Under the pieces are notes generated by a model. The model was not told the DNA's origin. It worked only from the letters and a program-made list of their open reading frames with translations, and searched no databases. The position numbers were made by a program, and so were the translations under genes. From contig NZ_JAENZZ010000001.1 in assembly GCF_016612865.1 (NCBI RefSeq), forward strand, positions 620,001-684,000: a DNA stretch of 64,000 nt. The letters run 5' to 3'. The DNA is from Blastococcus sp. TML/M2B (GTDB lineage Bacteria; Actinomycetota; Actinomycetes; Mycobacteriales; Geodermatophilaceae). Of the stretch, positions 8,036-18,122 are shown piece by piece; position 1 is the first letter of the stretch; each line of letters opens with the position of its first letter.

Positions 8036-10060
8036 CTAGGAGATGTAGCCGTACTCCCAGTGCCAGGGTTCGGGCTTCTCGCCGCGGGGCGCGGCCCAGT
8101 CGGGCTGCACGAACCCGAAGCGCCCGGCGTTGGCGGTCATCCAGCGCCACTCGGTGCTGCCGGCGATGTTGATGCCGCCGCACAGGTCGACGGCCAGGGC
8201 CCAGCCGTGGTTCGAGGTGCCGGGCACCGCCGCGAGGGCCGGCTTGGCGCGGAACGCCGCCATCTGGCTGCCCAGCGACCGGTAGGAGTCGGTGATGCAC
8301 AGGTCCCGGCCGAACTGGGCGCGGAAGGCCGTGCTCATCTGCGCGTAGCCGGCCGCGGCGTCGCAGCGCAGCGCGTGGCGGTACACGCCGAGCTGGCACA
8401 GGGCGCTGGTCGGGATCTCGCCGTTGTCCCAGCCACCCCACTGCGGGCTGCTCACCCCGGGGGTGGGGAGGGGGGCACCGCAGGGGCCGGTCGGGCCGCC
8501 CCCGGGCAGGGGGGCGTTGGGCTCGGCGGCCAGCACCGGCACGCGGACGGCGGTGGATCCGGCGGCCAGCGAGCGGACGCCCACCTGGTAGGTCGCCGCG
8601 GAGGCGCCGACGACGTCGCCGTCCCCGAGGTAGATGCCGACGTCCTCGCCGCCGGGGGCGAAGACCAGGTCGCCGACCTGCAGGCCGTCCAGCGGCACCG
8701 CGGCCGCGGCGGCCCACTGCCCCTGCGGGGTCGCGGGCAGCGCGTACCCGCCGAGCAGCCAGGAGGCGGCGGTGAAACCGCCGCAGTCGTAGGTCTCCGG
8801 GCCGGCGGTGCCGGGCACGAAGGGCCGGCCCAGCTGGGAGAGCGCGTTGCTGACCGCCGCGACCGTCTCCGACGGCAGCACGGTCACCGGGCTGCTGCCC
8901 ACGATCGCCCAGGCGACTCCCGGCACGGGCTGTCCCGCGGCGTCGAGCGCGGGGGAGAGGCCGGCGGGCAGCTCTCCCGGGCCGGTCAGCGCGGCGGCGG
9001 GCGGCGGGACGACCTCGGCCGCGGTGAGCTGGGCGAGGTAGGTCTGCCAGCGGGCGACCGCCTGCTGGTTGCGCTCCTGCTGCTGCCCGGCGGCCGGCAC
9101 GGTCCCGAGCCCGGCCAGCCGGCCGGTGACCTCGGTGCTCAGCTCGTCCACCCGGTCGCGCATCGCGCCGAGGGCGGCGGCGACCTCGGCCTCGGCGGCA
9201 TCCACCGCGGCCTCGGCCCGCTCGACGCGGACCTCCGCCGCGGCCAGCGCCGCGCCGGTGCGCTCGGCGCGCACCACGGCGGTCTCCAGCGCGCGCTCGC
9301 CGAGCTCGCTGGCGGCCTGCTGGTGCAGCACGCCGGAGGTGGCGGCGGCGTCGCCGGCGTCCAGGGCCAGCCCGGGGTAGCGGGCGGTGGGGGAGGCACG
9401 GTAGAGGTCGGCGGCGTGGCTGCCGACGACGCGCCGGTCGGCGTCCACGGCCTCACGGGCGGCCTGCTCGGCGTCCCGGGCCGCCTGGAGCTCGGCGCGC
9501 AGCTGCGCCGCCGTCTGCTCCAGCGAGCGGTAGCCGTCGGCCGCCTCCAGCATCGAGCTGCGGGCGGTCAGCGCCAGGGCGGTGACGTCCAGCGGCCCGC
9601 CGGCGGGGGTGGTGACGCCGGGCAGCACCACGGCGACGAGCGCGGGGACCATCAGCGCACCCAGCGCCACGACGCCGAGGCGGGTGGACCAGCGCGAACC
9701 GGTGCGCTCCTCCGGTGCCGCGGGGCGCTTCCTCGTGGGGCCCTTGGGCGTGGGTCGCTTCCCCGCCGGGCGCTGGGTGGCGGGCCGCTTCGCCGCGGGC
9801 CGGGTGCCCCGGGGGGAGGCCTGCGCAGCGAGCGCGGCGCGGGCGGCGGCGAGCTGGGCGGGGGTGAGGTCGGGGCGGGCCGCGGCCAGTTGGCGCAGGG
9901 CCATCGCCTCGCGCAGGGCCATCGCCTCGCGCAGGGCCATCGCCTCGCGCAGGGCCATCGCCTCGCGCAGCGCCTGGGCCTCGCGGGCGCTCATCGCCGG
10001 CCGCGCGGCCGGGGTGCGGCCCCGGGGCGCGGAGCGGACGGGCGTGCGTGGTGCGGGCAC
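8036..10060 (-). CDS. Membrane-anchored NlpC/P60-like and VanY (M15) cell-wall peptidase fusion
   Basis: A 674-aa envelope protein. Residues 30-56 hold four ALREAM repeats, 85-115 are Lys/Arg/Pro-rich, one membrane helix spans about 126-148, and 165-345 form an Ala-rich coiled coil like those of RipA/PcsB-type hydrolases. An NlpC/P60-like domain follows (Cys426 in YDCGGFTAASWL; VGDLVFAPGGEDVGIYLGDG), but Asp473 occupies the place of the usual catalytic His. The C-terminus is a D-Ala-D-Ala carboxypeptidase domain with zinc ligands in SNHGWALAVDL (His618, Asp625) and EPWHWEY (His667). The VanY part looks active and the NlpC part may be a binding domain. It would act on peptidoglycan outside the membrane, with the repeats in the cytoplasm. 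Confidence 0.85.
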   Translation of the reverse strand: MPAPRTPVRSAPRGRTPAARPAMSAREAQALREAMALREAMALREAMALREAMALRQLAAARPDLTPAQLAAARAALAAQASPRGTRPAAKRPATQRPAGKRPTPKGPTRKRPAAPEERTGSRWSTRLGVVALGALMVPALVAVVLPGVTTPAGGPLDVTALALTARSSMLEAADGYRSLEQTAAQLRAELQAARDAEQAAREAVDADRRVVGSHAADLYRASPTARYPGLALDAGDAAATSGVLHQQAASELGERALETAVVRAERTGAALAAAEVRVERAEAAVDAAEAEVAAALGAMRDRVDELSTEVTGRLAGLGTVPAAGQQQERNQQAVARWQTYLAQLTAAEVVPPPAAALTGPGELPAGLSPALDAAGQPVPGVAWAIVGSSPVTVLPSETVAAVSNALSQLGRPFVPGTAGPETYDCGGFTAASWLLGGYALPATPQGQWAAAAAVPLDGLQVGDLVFAPGGEDVGIYLGDGDVVGASAATYQVGVRSLAAGSTAVRVPVLAAEPNAPLPGGGPTGPCGAPLPTPGVSSPQWGGWDNGEIPTSALCQLGVYRHALRCDAAAGYAQMSTAFRAQFGRDLCITDSYRSLGSQMAAFRAKPALAAVPGTSNHGWALAVDLCGGINIAGSTEWRWMTANAGRFGFVQPDWAAPRGEKPEPWHWEYGYIS
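9893..9964 (-). repeat. 18-bp tandem repeat, four identical copies
   Basis: The unit GCGCAGGGCCATCGCCTC (plus-strand reading) occurs four times without a mismatch at 9893-9964, with a degenerate fifth copy at 9965-9982. It encodes ALREAM on the minus strand inside the cytoplasmic tail of the peptidase. Identical copies suggest recent expansion or active slippage. Confidence 0.9.
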
Positions 10061-10256
10061 TGCGGCGTCCCCCGGCGGTGTCGTCGTTGCGATGGCCGGC
10101 CCGGCTGCGGAGTGCAGTCGGGCTCTGACCTCGTATCGACGGCCCGGATCGGGCGCCTGAGGGAGGGGGAGGCGGTCTCACCCCTGCGGGGGAGGGTGAA
10201 CTCGCGGGTGGTGCTCGGACGGGTGAGCCCCCGTCGGGCCGGTTACCGGCGGTTCC

Positions 10257-10448
10257 TCACGGTGCCCACCAGGCGCCGTGCCGGTGCACGAGGGGGATGC
10301 GCAGCTCCTCGCCGTCCTCGGTGGAGACCACGAGCTCGACGGTGCTGATGCGGACCGGCGGCCCGTCGCCCTCGGGCTCCAGCACGCTGCCGCTGGCCAG
10401 CGGGATCGGCGGCACGACGAGGACGTCGTCGCCGGGCGGCTCGGCCAT
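10257..10448 (-). CDS. Small hypothetical protein (63 aa)
   Basis: A short acidic protein, MAEPPGDDVLVVPPIPLASG to VHRHGAWWAP, with a beta-rich core (RISTVELVVSTEDGEELRIP). ATG 10448 is preceded by GGAGG at 7-nt spacing, which decides the start over an in-frame ATG upstream. No family recognised. It lies between gltA and the peptidase on the same strand, with gaps of 165 and 196 nt, so it is probably a separate unit. Confidence 0.6.
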   Translation of the reverse strand: MAEPPGDDVLVVPPIPLASGSVLEPEGDGPPVRISTVELVVSTEDGEELRIPLVHRHGAWWAP

Positions 10449-10522
10449 GGGCGGACCTCCAGGTCGTCGGCTGCGCGGGTGCGGGGCCCTCACCGTAGGG
10501 GGCGGCTCCCCGGACGCAGCGC

Positions 10523-10561
10523 GGGCCGGGTCGGCTCCCCCTGGGGGAATCGACCCGGCCC
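10523..10561 (-). terminator. Strong terminator downstream of gltA
   Basis: Outer arms GGGCCGGGTCG (10523-10533) and CGACCCGGCCC (10551-10561) pair perfectly over 11 bp, and an inner TCCCC/GGGGA stem continues after a small internal loop. It begins about 50 nt past the gltA stop and should end that transcript. No U-run follows. Confidence 0.7.
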
Positions 10562-10572
10562 GGTGTCCGAGT

Positions 10573-10612
10573 GCCCTGCTCAGCGCCCTGTCAGAGCCCT
10601 GTCAGGGCCCTG

Positions 10613-10616
<4 letters not shown>
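10573..10616 (-). repeat. 11-bp periodic repeat at the 3' end of gltA
   Basis: GCCCTGTCAG occurs at 10585-10594, 10596-10605 and 10607-10616, with a variant GCCCTGCTCAG at 10573-10583. The period is 11-12 bp. The last copy contains the gltA stop codon. Confidence 0.8.
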
Positions 10617-11902
<1,286 letters not shown>

Positions 11903-11910
11903 CCCCCGGG

Positions 11911-11916
11911 ACGCTA
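11911..11916 (-). promoter_or_regulatory. -10 box of gltA (leaderless type)
   Basis: TAGCGT ends 8 nt before ATG 11902, so transcription would begin at or next to the start codon. No Shine-Dalgarno sequence is clear other than a G-run touching the ATG. The upstream gene stop is only 45 nt away. Confidence 0.45.
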
Positions 11917-11946
11917 CCCCCGTCGTGGCCGGGTGACCCGCCGTCG

Positions 11947-13288
11947 TCACCGCCGAGCGGCGGATGCGCTCACGTCGAAGGTCCACACCCCGGCGCACCG
12001 GTCGAGGTGCCAGCGGGCCCCGCGGGGTGCGACCGCCAGCCACGGGTGGACCAGCAGCCCGGCGGGGTCGTCCGACGGCACGAGCTCGACGTCGACGTCG
12101 GACCCCTCGGCCAGCGCCTCCTCGATCAGCGGCACGGCTGCCTCGAGAGATGCCGACGGCACCGCGATCACGAGCTTCTCGGCCACCACGGCCGAGGTCA
12201 CGTCACGGAACGCCTGCACCGTCGCTCTCATCTCGGCGCGGTCCAGCGCCGGTGCCGCGAGGGCGATCGGGAAGAGCCGGGTCCACACCTCCAGCTGCTG
12301 GTCGAGGCGGCCCCGGAGCTCGGGCCGGTGCGCCCGGACCCAGAGCGGCTCGACGGCGGGGTCGGCGACGTCGTCGGCGGCTCCGGGACGCAACTCGACG
12401 AGCGCCGCGGTGCTGAGGTAGAGGGCCTCGAGCGCCGGCCCGTAGTCGGGACCGTCGACGAGCGAGGCGAGGCGCGCGGTGGCGTGCTGCAGGACCCGCG
12501 CGTACGCGCGACGACGCTGCGCCTGTTCGGGCAGGAACCCCTGCCGGATCCCCGAGTCGATCAGGCGGACCCAGTCCCGCTCGGCGCGCGCGGTCATCCA
12601 GGGGTTCATCGAGTTCTGGCCCGGGTGCACGCGGAAGCGGCTCAGCACGCGCGGGGTGTAGAAGGCGGGGCCCTGGGCCAGCAGCTCCAGCCAGATCTTC
12701 ACGTCGGTGAGGGAGTCGATGCGCCGCCCGTCCGGCTCCCACATCGTGGCGACCGGCAGGGCGTCCCTGCGGAACAGCGCCGTGGAGAGCTCCCCGACGA
12801 CGTTCGTGCAGGTCTCGAGCATGCTGGTCCCGAGCTCCGGCCCGGCGATCGCGCCGGGGCGGTCGCGCAGCGCCGGGAACTCGTGCCCGGCCACCGGCCG
12901 GCCGTCCTGGTCGATGAGCGACCGGCGGGAGAAGGCGAGGGCCGCGCCCGGGGTCGCCTCCAGGCCGCGCACGAGCTCGCGGACGCAGTCGGGTGGCCAG
13001 CACGTCGTCGTGGAGCAGGTACTTCACGTACTCGCCGCGGGCCGCCTCGAGGATCGACTGCAGGTTGTCGTAGCCGCCGCCGTTCGTCTCGTGCCGGATG
13101 ACGCGGATGCGGTCGTCCTCGGCCGCGGCGGCGGCGATGATCTCCGGGGTGCGGTCGGTGGACGCGTCGTCGCCGATGATGATCTCGACGTCCCGGTAGC
13201 TCTGCTCGCGCGCGGAGCGCAGCGCCGCCCGCAGGTGCGCCTCGCCGTTGCAGGTCGGGATCAGGATGCTGACGAGCGGGTCGCTCAC
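11947..13288 (-). pseudogene. GT2-family glycosyltransferase (frameshifted as sequenced)
   Basis: The N-terminal GT-A fold reads SDPLVSILIPTCNGEAHLRA, IIIGDDASTDRTPEIIAAAA and YLLHDDVLA, where GDDAS and HDD match the nucleotide-sugar and metal-binding positions of family 2. The C-terminal half (RVHPGQNSMNPWMTARAER and beyond) is in another frame. One extra C in the run 12991-12993 causes a +1 shift; removal joins VLATDCVRELVRGLEATP. Repaired length is about 446 aa. GTG 13288 overlaps the aminotransferase stop. It is the last gene of the fdtA-aminotransferase-GT2 operon and probably adds a sugar to a surface glycan. Confidence 0.82.
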
Positions 13289-14416
13289 GGGCGGAAGCCG
13301 CGCACCGCGTCGATGACCGCGTCCTGCTGCTCCGGGCGCAGGGTGGGGCCCATCGGCAGGCTGAGCACCTCGCGGGCGAGCCGGTCGGCCACCGGCAGGT
13401 GCGCCTCGGCCAGGCCGGTGCCGGCGAAGGCGGGCTGGCGGTGCGGCGGCACGGGGTAGTGCACGAGCGTCTCGACGCCGCAGCGGGAGAGGTGCTCGCG
13501 CAGCCGGTCGCGGTGCGGGGTGCGGACGACGTACAGGTGCCAGGCGGGGGTCGTCCCGGGCACCCGGGTGGGGAGCTCGAGCTCCTCCCCGAGGCCGGCC
13601 AGGCCATCGTCGTACCTGCGGGCGGCTGCCTCGCGGCGGCCGTTGTGCTCGTCGAGCCGGCCCAGCTTGACGGTCAGGAGCGCCGCCTGGATCTCGTCGA
13701 GCCGGCTGTTCCACCCCACCTCGTCGTGCCGGTACTTCTCGGAAGACCCGTAGTTGCGCAGCGACCGCAGCCGGCGCGCGGTCTCCGGATCGGAGGTCGT
13801 CACCGCGCCGCCGTCGCCGATCGCACCGAGGTTCTTGCCCGGGTAGAAGCTCCAGGCGGTCGCGTGCGCGGGGCCGCCGCCCACCGGCCGGCCGTCGCGC
13901 CGGGCGCCGTGCGCCTGCGCGGCGTCGTCGAGGACGACGAGGTCGTGCCGGCGGGCGACGTCGGCCACCGCGTCGAGGTCCACCGGGTGCCCGGTACAGG
14001 TGCACCGGGACGACGGCCCGCGTCCGGGGGGTGACGGCGGCCTCGAGCGCCGCGGGCTCCCATGCCCCGGCCGCGGAGCTGACGTCGACCGGGACCGGGA
14101 CGGCGCCGACGTGCAGCACGGCCAGCCAGGTCGCGACGAAGGTGTGCGAGGGGACCAGGACCTCGTCGCCGGGGCCGACGCCGAGCGCCCGCAGGCCCAG
14201 GGACAGCGCGTCCAGGCCGCTGCCCACCCCCACGGCGTGCCGGGCGCCGACCGCCGCGGCCCAGGCCTGCTCGAAGCCCTCGAGCTCCGGGCCCAGGAGG
14301 ACCCGGTCGCTGCGCAGGACGCGCAGCGCGGCCGCGTCCAGCTCGGTGCGCAGCTCCGCGTGCAGCCCCGCGAGGTCGAGGAACGGGACCCGGACCGCCT
14401 CCGGCGCCGCGGTCAT
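13285..14416 (-). pseudogene. DegT/DnrJ/EryC1 sugar aminotransferase, FdtB/QdtB-like (frameshifted as sequenced)
   Basis: PLP-dependent transaminase of nucleotide sugars. It starts VRVPFLDLAGLHAELRTELD, has GVGSGLDALSLGLRALG for cofactor phosphate binding, VVLDDAAQAHGA (PLP-ring Asp) and WSFYPGKNLGAIGDGG with the Schiff-base Lys. An extra base near 13993-13994 breaks the frame; repair gives VPVHLYGHPVDLDAVADV and about 376 aa. It overlaps the ketoisomerase gene by ATGA and the GT2 gene by GTGA. With a 3,4-ketoisomerase upstream, the likely reaction is 3-amination of a dTDP-3-keto-6-deoxyhexose, giving a Fuc3N- or Qui3N-type sugar. Confidence 0.85.
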
Positions 14417-14943
14417 GCCGGCAGGGGGGCGGGGGTGACCTCGCCGGCCGCCTCGGCGGCCTGCCGGGCCGCGGTGAAGTCGTCGTACTCGCGGTAGTAG
14501 TCGTCCTCGGAGTAGGGCAGCGACGCCATCACCAGGCAGACGCTGCCGGAGGAGAAGTTCCCGAGCTCGCGCCAGGTCAGCCGGGGCACGTACAGCCCGT
14601 GGTACGAGCGGTTCAGGTGGAAGCGGGCGGTGCTGGTGCCGTCGTCCACCACGACGTCGAAGCTGCCGGACGCGGCCACGATCAGCTGCTGGAGGTCGCG
14701 GTGGGCGTGCCCGCCGCGGGACTCGCCACCCGGGACGTCGTACAGGTAGTAGACGCGGGCGATGTCGAAGGGGACGTGGTCGCCGCCCTCGATCATGGTG
14801 AGGTTGCCGCGCGGGTCGGTGATGCGCGGCAGGTCGACGACCCGGCAGCCCGCGCCACCGTCGGCCGGCCGCGGATTCCAGTCCGTCGTCCGCCGGCCGG
14901 GACCCAGGGAACGCCGTTCGAGGAGAGTCACGCCCCTGGTCAT
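14413..14943 (-). CDS. FdtA/QdtA-like dTDP-4-keto-6-deoxyhexose 3,4-ketoisomerase
   Basis: A small cupin enzyme that moves the keto group from C4 to C3 of dTDP-4-keto-6-deoxyglucose. Family hallmarks are the start of the domain VVDLPRITDPRGNLTMIEGG, the active-site stretch SRGGHAHRDLQQLIVAASGS and LTWRELGNFSSGSVCLVMAS with EDDYYREYDDF near the end. The first 34 residues are non-conserved, so the true start is uncertain; ATG 14943 is the longest option. It is followed directly by the aminotransferase. Epimer specificity (FdtA versus QdtA) cannot be read from the sequence. The dTDP-glucose genes rmlA and rmlB are not in the window. Confidence 0.85.
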   Translation of the reverse strand: MTRGVTLLERRSLGPGRRTTDWNPRPADGGAGCRVVDLPRITDPRGNLTMIEGGDHVPFDIARVYYLYDVPGGESRGGHAHRDLQQLIVAASGSFDVVVDDGTSTARFHLNRSYHGLYVPRLTWRELGNFSSGSVCLVMASLPYSEDDYYREYDDFTAARQAAEAAGEVTPAPLPA

Positions 14944-15179
14944 CGGCAGCCGCGGACGACGCCGTGACGGCCTCTCCCCGCTGTCGCCGACGGGGGCCGG
15001 CGGGGGACCGGGGCGACCCTTCCGTCACATCCGTTCCTCGTGCCCGCAGGTGCCCCCGACACCCCGCACGTGCCCGGATCGGGGGCCGGTCCGTGCCTAC
15101 CCTGGCCGGCATCCCGGGAGCCGCCCGCGGACCCGGCACCCCGGCCGGTCCGCCGCGCACCGGGGGGAGGAACAACACC

Positions 15180-15974
15180 GTGTCCGTAGTCCAGCGAGAC
15201 CTCGTCGACTACGCGGAGCAGTACCGCGCCCTGCCGTTCGAGCCCGTGCAGATCGCCTACCGGCGGAAGCTGGTGCTCGCCCGCGTCGCCGCCCACGCCC
15301 CGCGCCGGGTGCTCGAGATCGGCTGCGGCGAGGCGCCCCTGTTCCCCGACCTCCCCGGCACCGGGTCGGTGGTGATCGAGCCCACCGCGGCGTTCGCCGC
15401 CGGAGCCCGCGCCCTGGCCGCCGGCCGGCCCGACGTCGTCGTGGTCGAGGACTTCGCCGAACGGGTCGACCCGGCGTCCGTGGGTGGCGGGTTCGACCTG
15501 GTGGTGCTCAGCTGCCTGCTCCACGAGGTCCCCGACCCGCAGGCGCTGCTGGCCGCCGCGCGCGGGTTCTGCGCCCCCGGCGGCCGGCTGCACGTCAACG
15601 TGCCCAGTGCCCGGTCGCTGCACCGGATGCTGGCGGTCGCCATGGGGCTGATCCCGGACCCGGCGACGACGTCGGACACCCAGCTGCGGATGCAGCAGCG
15701 CGGGATCTACGACGCCGCGGGGCTCGAGGCGGAGCTGCGCGCGGCGGGGTTCGCCGTCGCCGAGCGCGGCAGCCTCTTCGTCAAGCCGTTCACCCACGGC
15801 CAGATGCAGCGCCTGCTCGACGACGGCTTCCTCACCCCCGAGCTGCTCGACGGCCTGGACGCCCTCGCCGCGCTGCTGCCCGACCTCGGCTCCGAGCTGT
15901 GGGTCGACGCGGTGCCGGTCGACACGGTGCCGGTCGACGCGGTGCCCGTCGGGGCGGAGCCGGCCGATGCCTGA
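15180..15974 (+). CDS. SAM-dependent methyltransferase (class I)
   Basis: A 264-aa Rossmann methyltransferase with motif I RVLEIGCGEAPLFPDL, acidic motif II VVIEPTAAF, and LVVLSCLLHEVPDPQALLAA plus FCAPGGRLHVNVPS for motifs III-IV. GTG 15180 has GGAGG upstream and fits the point where coding character begins. The C-terminal tail carries a 15-bp repeat encoding VDAVP/VDTVP. It begins an operon divergent from fdtA, separated by 236 nt that must hold both promoters. It is paralogous in layout to the 244-aa methyltransferase two genes downstream. The methyl acceptor is probably a sugar. Confidence 0.75.
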   Translation: MSVVQRDLVDYAEQYRALPFEPVQIAYRRKLVLARVAAHAPRRVLEIGCGEAPLFPDLPGTGSVVIEPTAAFAAGARALAAGRPDVVVVEDFAERVDPASVGGGFDLVVLSCLLHEVPDPQALLAAARGFCAPGGRLHVNVPSARSLHRMLAVAMGLIPDPATTSDTQLRMQQRGIYDAAGLEAELRAAGFAVAERGSLFVKPFTHGQMQRLLDDGFLTPELLDGLDALAALLPDLGSELWVDAVPVDTVPVDAVPVGAEPADA

Positions 15975-17337
15975 GGCGCTCCTCGTCGGCAACAACCTCG
16001 CCGTCCTGGTGGCGGCGGTCGAGCTCGGCGCCGCGGGGCACGACGTCGTCCTGGTGACCGACGGGCGCGGCCCGGGTGGCCACTTCCGGGGCCTGCGCAC
16101 GCCCGAGGCCGACTTCGACCTCGGCATGGTGCTGCTGGAGTCGGCGGGCAGCACGGCCGACGACGACCTGGCCACCTACCGCCCGCGGGTCCGCTACGAC
16201 TGGACGCGGTTCGGCGCCCGCGTCGACCGCTGGCAGGCCGAGCTCGTCCGGCCCGTCCGCACGCCGACCCCCGAGGCGCTCGTGGAGGGCCGGCGCCGAC
16301 CCGACCACCTCGTCGCCGACCGCCTCGACGTGCTGGCCGAGGGCGGCTTCCGCCCGCCGGCGCCGCTGCCGCGGGAGGACCCCCGGCACGCCTCGGCCAA
16401 GGTCGCCGGGGCTGCCTACGACGCGCTGCCCTACCGCGAGGCCGCCGCCGCCAACCACGGCGAGGACATCCACGCCCGGCTGGTCGAGCCGTTCGCCGAG
16501 AAGCTGCTGGGACCCGCCGCCGGCACGCTGTTGGCGCGCTACCACCGCGCCGGCTGGCTGCCGCTGTACTGGCCCGAGACCCTGGCGGCCGCGTGCGCGG
16601 GGCAGCCGACCGGCCTGGCCGAGTACCCGTTCTGGACGACGCCGACGGGCTTCGTCGGCGACGTCGTCCGCACGCTGGAGACGCGCCTGGCGGCCATGCC
16701 GACCGTGCAGGTGCACGACGGCGCGGTCACCTCGCTCGCTCTCGAGGGCAGCCGGTGGACCGCGGCCACCGCGGACGGGTCGTGGTCCTCCGAGCGCCCC
16801 GTCCTGGGCGTGGGCGCCGACCGCCTGCAGACCCTGCTGGGGCTGCCGGTGCAGGAGCGCGCGCCCGGTGCCTCGGTGGCTCTCGTCTGCTGCCTCGTCC
16901 GCGGCGCAGCGATCACCGAGCCCGTCGGCTGCCTCTCGGTGGTCGACCGGGAGTACGCCACCTACCGGGTCACCGACCAGGACGCCCTCGCCGGCCTCGA
17001 CCCCGCCGAGCACCGCGTCGTGGTGGAGGCCGGACCGGCCACCGCCGCCCGGCTGAAGGACGGCGCCGACGTCCCGGGCGAGCTGGTCGCCGAGCTCGGC
17101 CGGCTGCTGGGCATCACCGATCCGTCCGCCGACGTGCGGGTGGTGAAGGCGGTCGCCGCGCCCGGCGCGGTCCCCGCACCCACCGCGGCCTCGGTGGCCG
17201 CGGAGGCGACGGCGTCCGACGCGCTGACCGCCGCCTGCCCCGGCGCCCTGCTCACCGGCGCCCTGCTGGGTGGGGGAGCCACCTCCATGAACGACCAGGT
17301 GGTCCAGGGGCTCGCGGTCGCCGCGCAGCTCCCGTGA
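15967..17337 (+). CDS. FAD/NAD(P)-binding oxidoreductase-like protein
   Basis: A 456-aa protein with a degenerate dinucleotide fold at the N-terminus (ALLVGNNLAVLVAAVELGAA, then VVLVTDGRGPGGHFRG) and a C-terminal segment GALLTGALLGGGATSMNDQV that resembles the FAD-binding end of amine-oxidase/phytoene-desaturase and UDP-galactopyranose-mutase-like flavoproteins. The first Gly-rich loop is GNNLAV instead of GxGxxG, so cofactor binding may differ. It overlaps the preceding methyltransferase by 8 nt. Substrate unknown; operon context suggests sugar or glycan modification. Confidence 0.6.
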   Translation: MPEALLVGNNLAVLVAAVELGAAGHDVVLVTDGRGPGGHFRGLRTPEADFDLGMVLLESAGSTADDDLATYRPRVRYDWTRFGARVDRWQAELVRPVRTPTPEALVEGRRRPDHLVADRLDVLAEGGFRPPAPLPREDPRHASAKVAGAAYDALPYREAAAANHGEDIHARLVEPFAEKLLGPAAGTLLARYHRAGWLPLYWPETLAAACAGQPTGLAEYPFWTTPTGFVGDVVRTLETRLAAMPTVQVHDGAVTSLALEGSRWTAATADGSWSSERPVLGVGADRLQTLLGLPVQERAPGASVALVCCLVRGAAITEPVGCLSVVDREYATYRVTDQDALAGLDPAEHRVVVEAGPATAARLKDGADVPGELVAELGRLLGITDPSADVRVVKAVAAPGAVPAPTAASVAAEATASDALTAACPGALLTGALLGGGATSMNDQVVQGLAVAAQLP

Positions 17338-17380
17338 CCGCCCGCCACCACCGGCACCACCCCGAACTCCCGGAGGACCG

Positions 17381-18115
17381 ATGACCGCCGCCCGCACCCA
17401 GGAACTGGAGCGGATCGCCCACAGCTACCACCTCAACGACGAGGTGCCCGACAAGTTCATCGAGGACGCCTGCCAGGAGCACTGCTGCGACTGGCTGGCC
17501 TCCCTCGTCTCGCCGGAGGACCACGTCGTCGAGCTCGGCGCCGGCGAGGGCGTCACGCTCGCCCGGCTGGCCCCGCTGCCGCGCCGGTACGTGGTGGTCG
17601 AGGGCGCGCCCAGCCTCGCCGCCCGCGTCCGGACCGACTTCCCGGGCGTCGAGGTCGTGGAGGCGCTCTTCGAGGACCACGAGCCCGCCACCCCGTGCGA
17701 CAAGCTGCTGGCCCTGCACGTCTTCGAGCACGTCGACGACCCGGTGCCGCTGGCCGCGCACCTGCGCTCGTGGGTGAAGCCGGGCGGGGAGATCGTCGTC
17801 GTCGTCCCCAACAAGCGGTCGCTGCACCGCCGGCTCGCCGTCCTCATGGGGCTGCAGCCGGAGCTGGACACCCTGAGCGCACGGGACCACCTGGTCGGCC
17901 ACCAGCGGGTCTACGACCTCGACGGGCTGGAGGCCGACCTGCGCCAGGGCGGGTTCGAGCCGTTCGAGCGCAAGGGCTTCTTCCTCAAGGTGCTGCCCAA
18001 CGGGATGATGCTGGACCACTCCCCGGAGCTCATCCAGGCGCTCAACGACCTGGGTGACGAGCTGCCCGCGGACTTCGGCGCGAACATCGCCGTCCGCGCC
18101 CGACGGGTGGGCTGA
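17381..18115 (+). CDS. SAM-dependent methyltransferase (class I)
   Basis: A 244-aa enzyme with motif I HVVELGAGEGVTLARLAPL, motif II YVVVEGAPSL and LLALHVFEHVDDPVPLAAHL with WVKPGGEIVVVVPN. The VPNKRSLHRRLAVLMGL stretch parallels VPSARSLHRMLAVAMGL in the methyltransferase at 15180, so the two share a subfamily and probably act on related substrates. ATG 17381 follows CGGAGGACCG. It lies 43 nt after the FAD protein in the same operon. Confidence 0.78.
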   Translation: MTAARTQELERIAHSYHLNDEVPDKFIEDACQEHCCDWLASLVSPEDHVVELGAGEGVTLARLAPLPRRYVVVEGAPSLAARVRTDFPGVEVVEALFEDHEPATPCDKLLALHVFEHVDDPVPLAAHLRSWVKPGGEIVVVVPNKRSLHRRLAVLMGLQPELDTLSARDHLVGHQRVYDLDGLEADLRQGGFEPFERKGFFLKVLPNGMMLDHSPELIQALNDLGDELPADFGANIAVRARRVG

Positions 18116-18122
18116 GCCGGTC

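Noticed and set aside
5418..8717. Very long antisense frame (1099 codons) opposite the sigma-like and orphan genes
   Set aside because: High GC removes stop codons on the opposite strand. The frame is Arg/Gly/Pro-rich, has no motif, and runs across several real genes and gaps.
10061..10256. Possible c-di-AMP (ydaO) riboswitch upstream of the wall peptidase
   Set aside because: The minus-strand leader has GGGGTGA and a GAGCCCGACTGCACTCCG-like segment, but the conserved GGGGGACCCA and CCGTCAGCTAACCTCG cores are absent. It remains worth an Rfam search.
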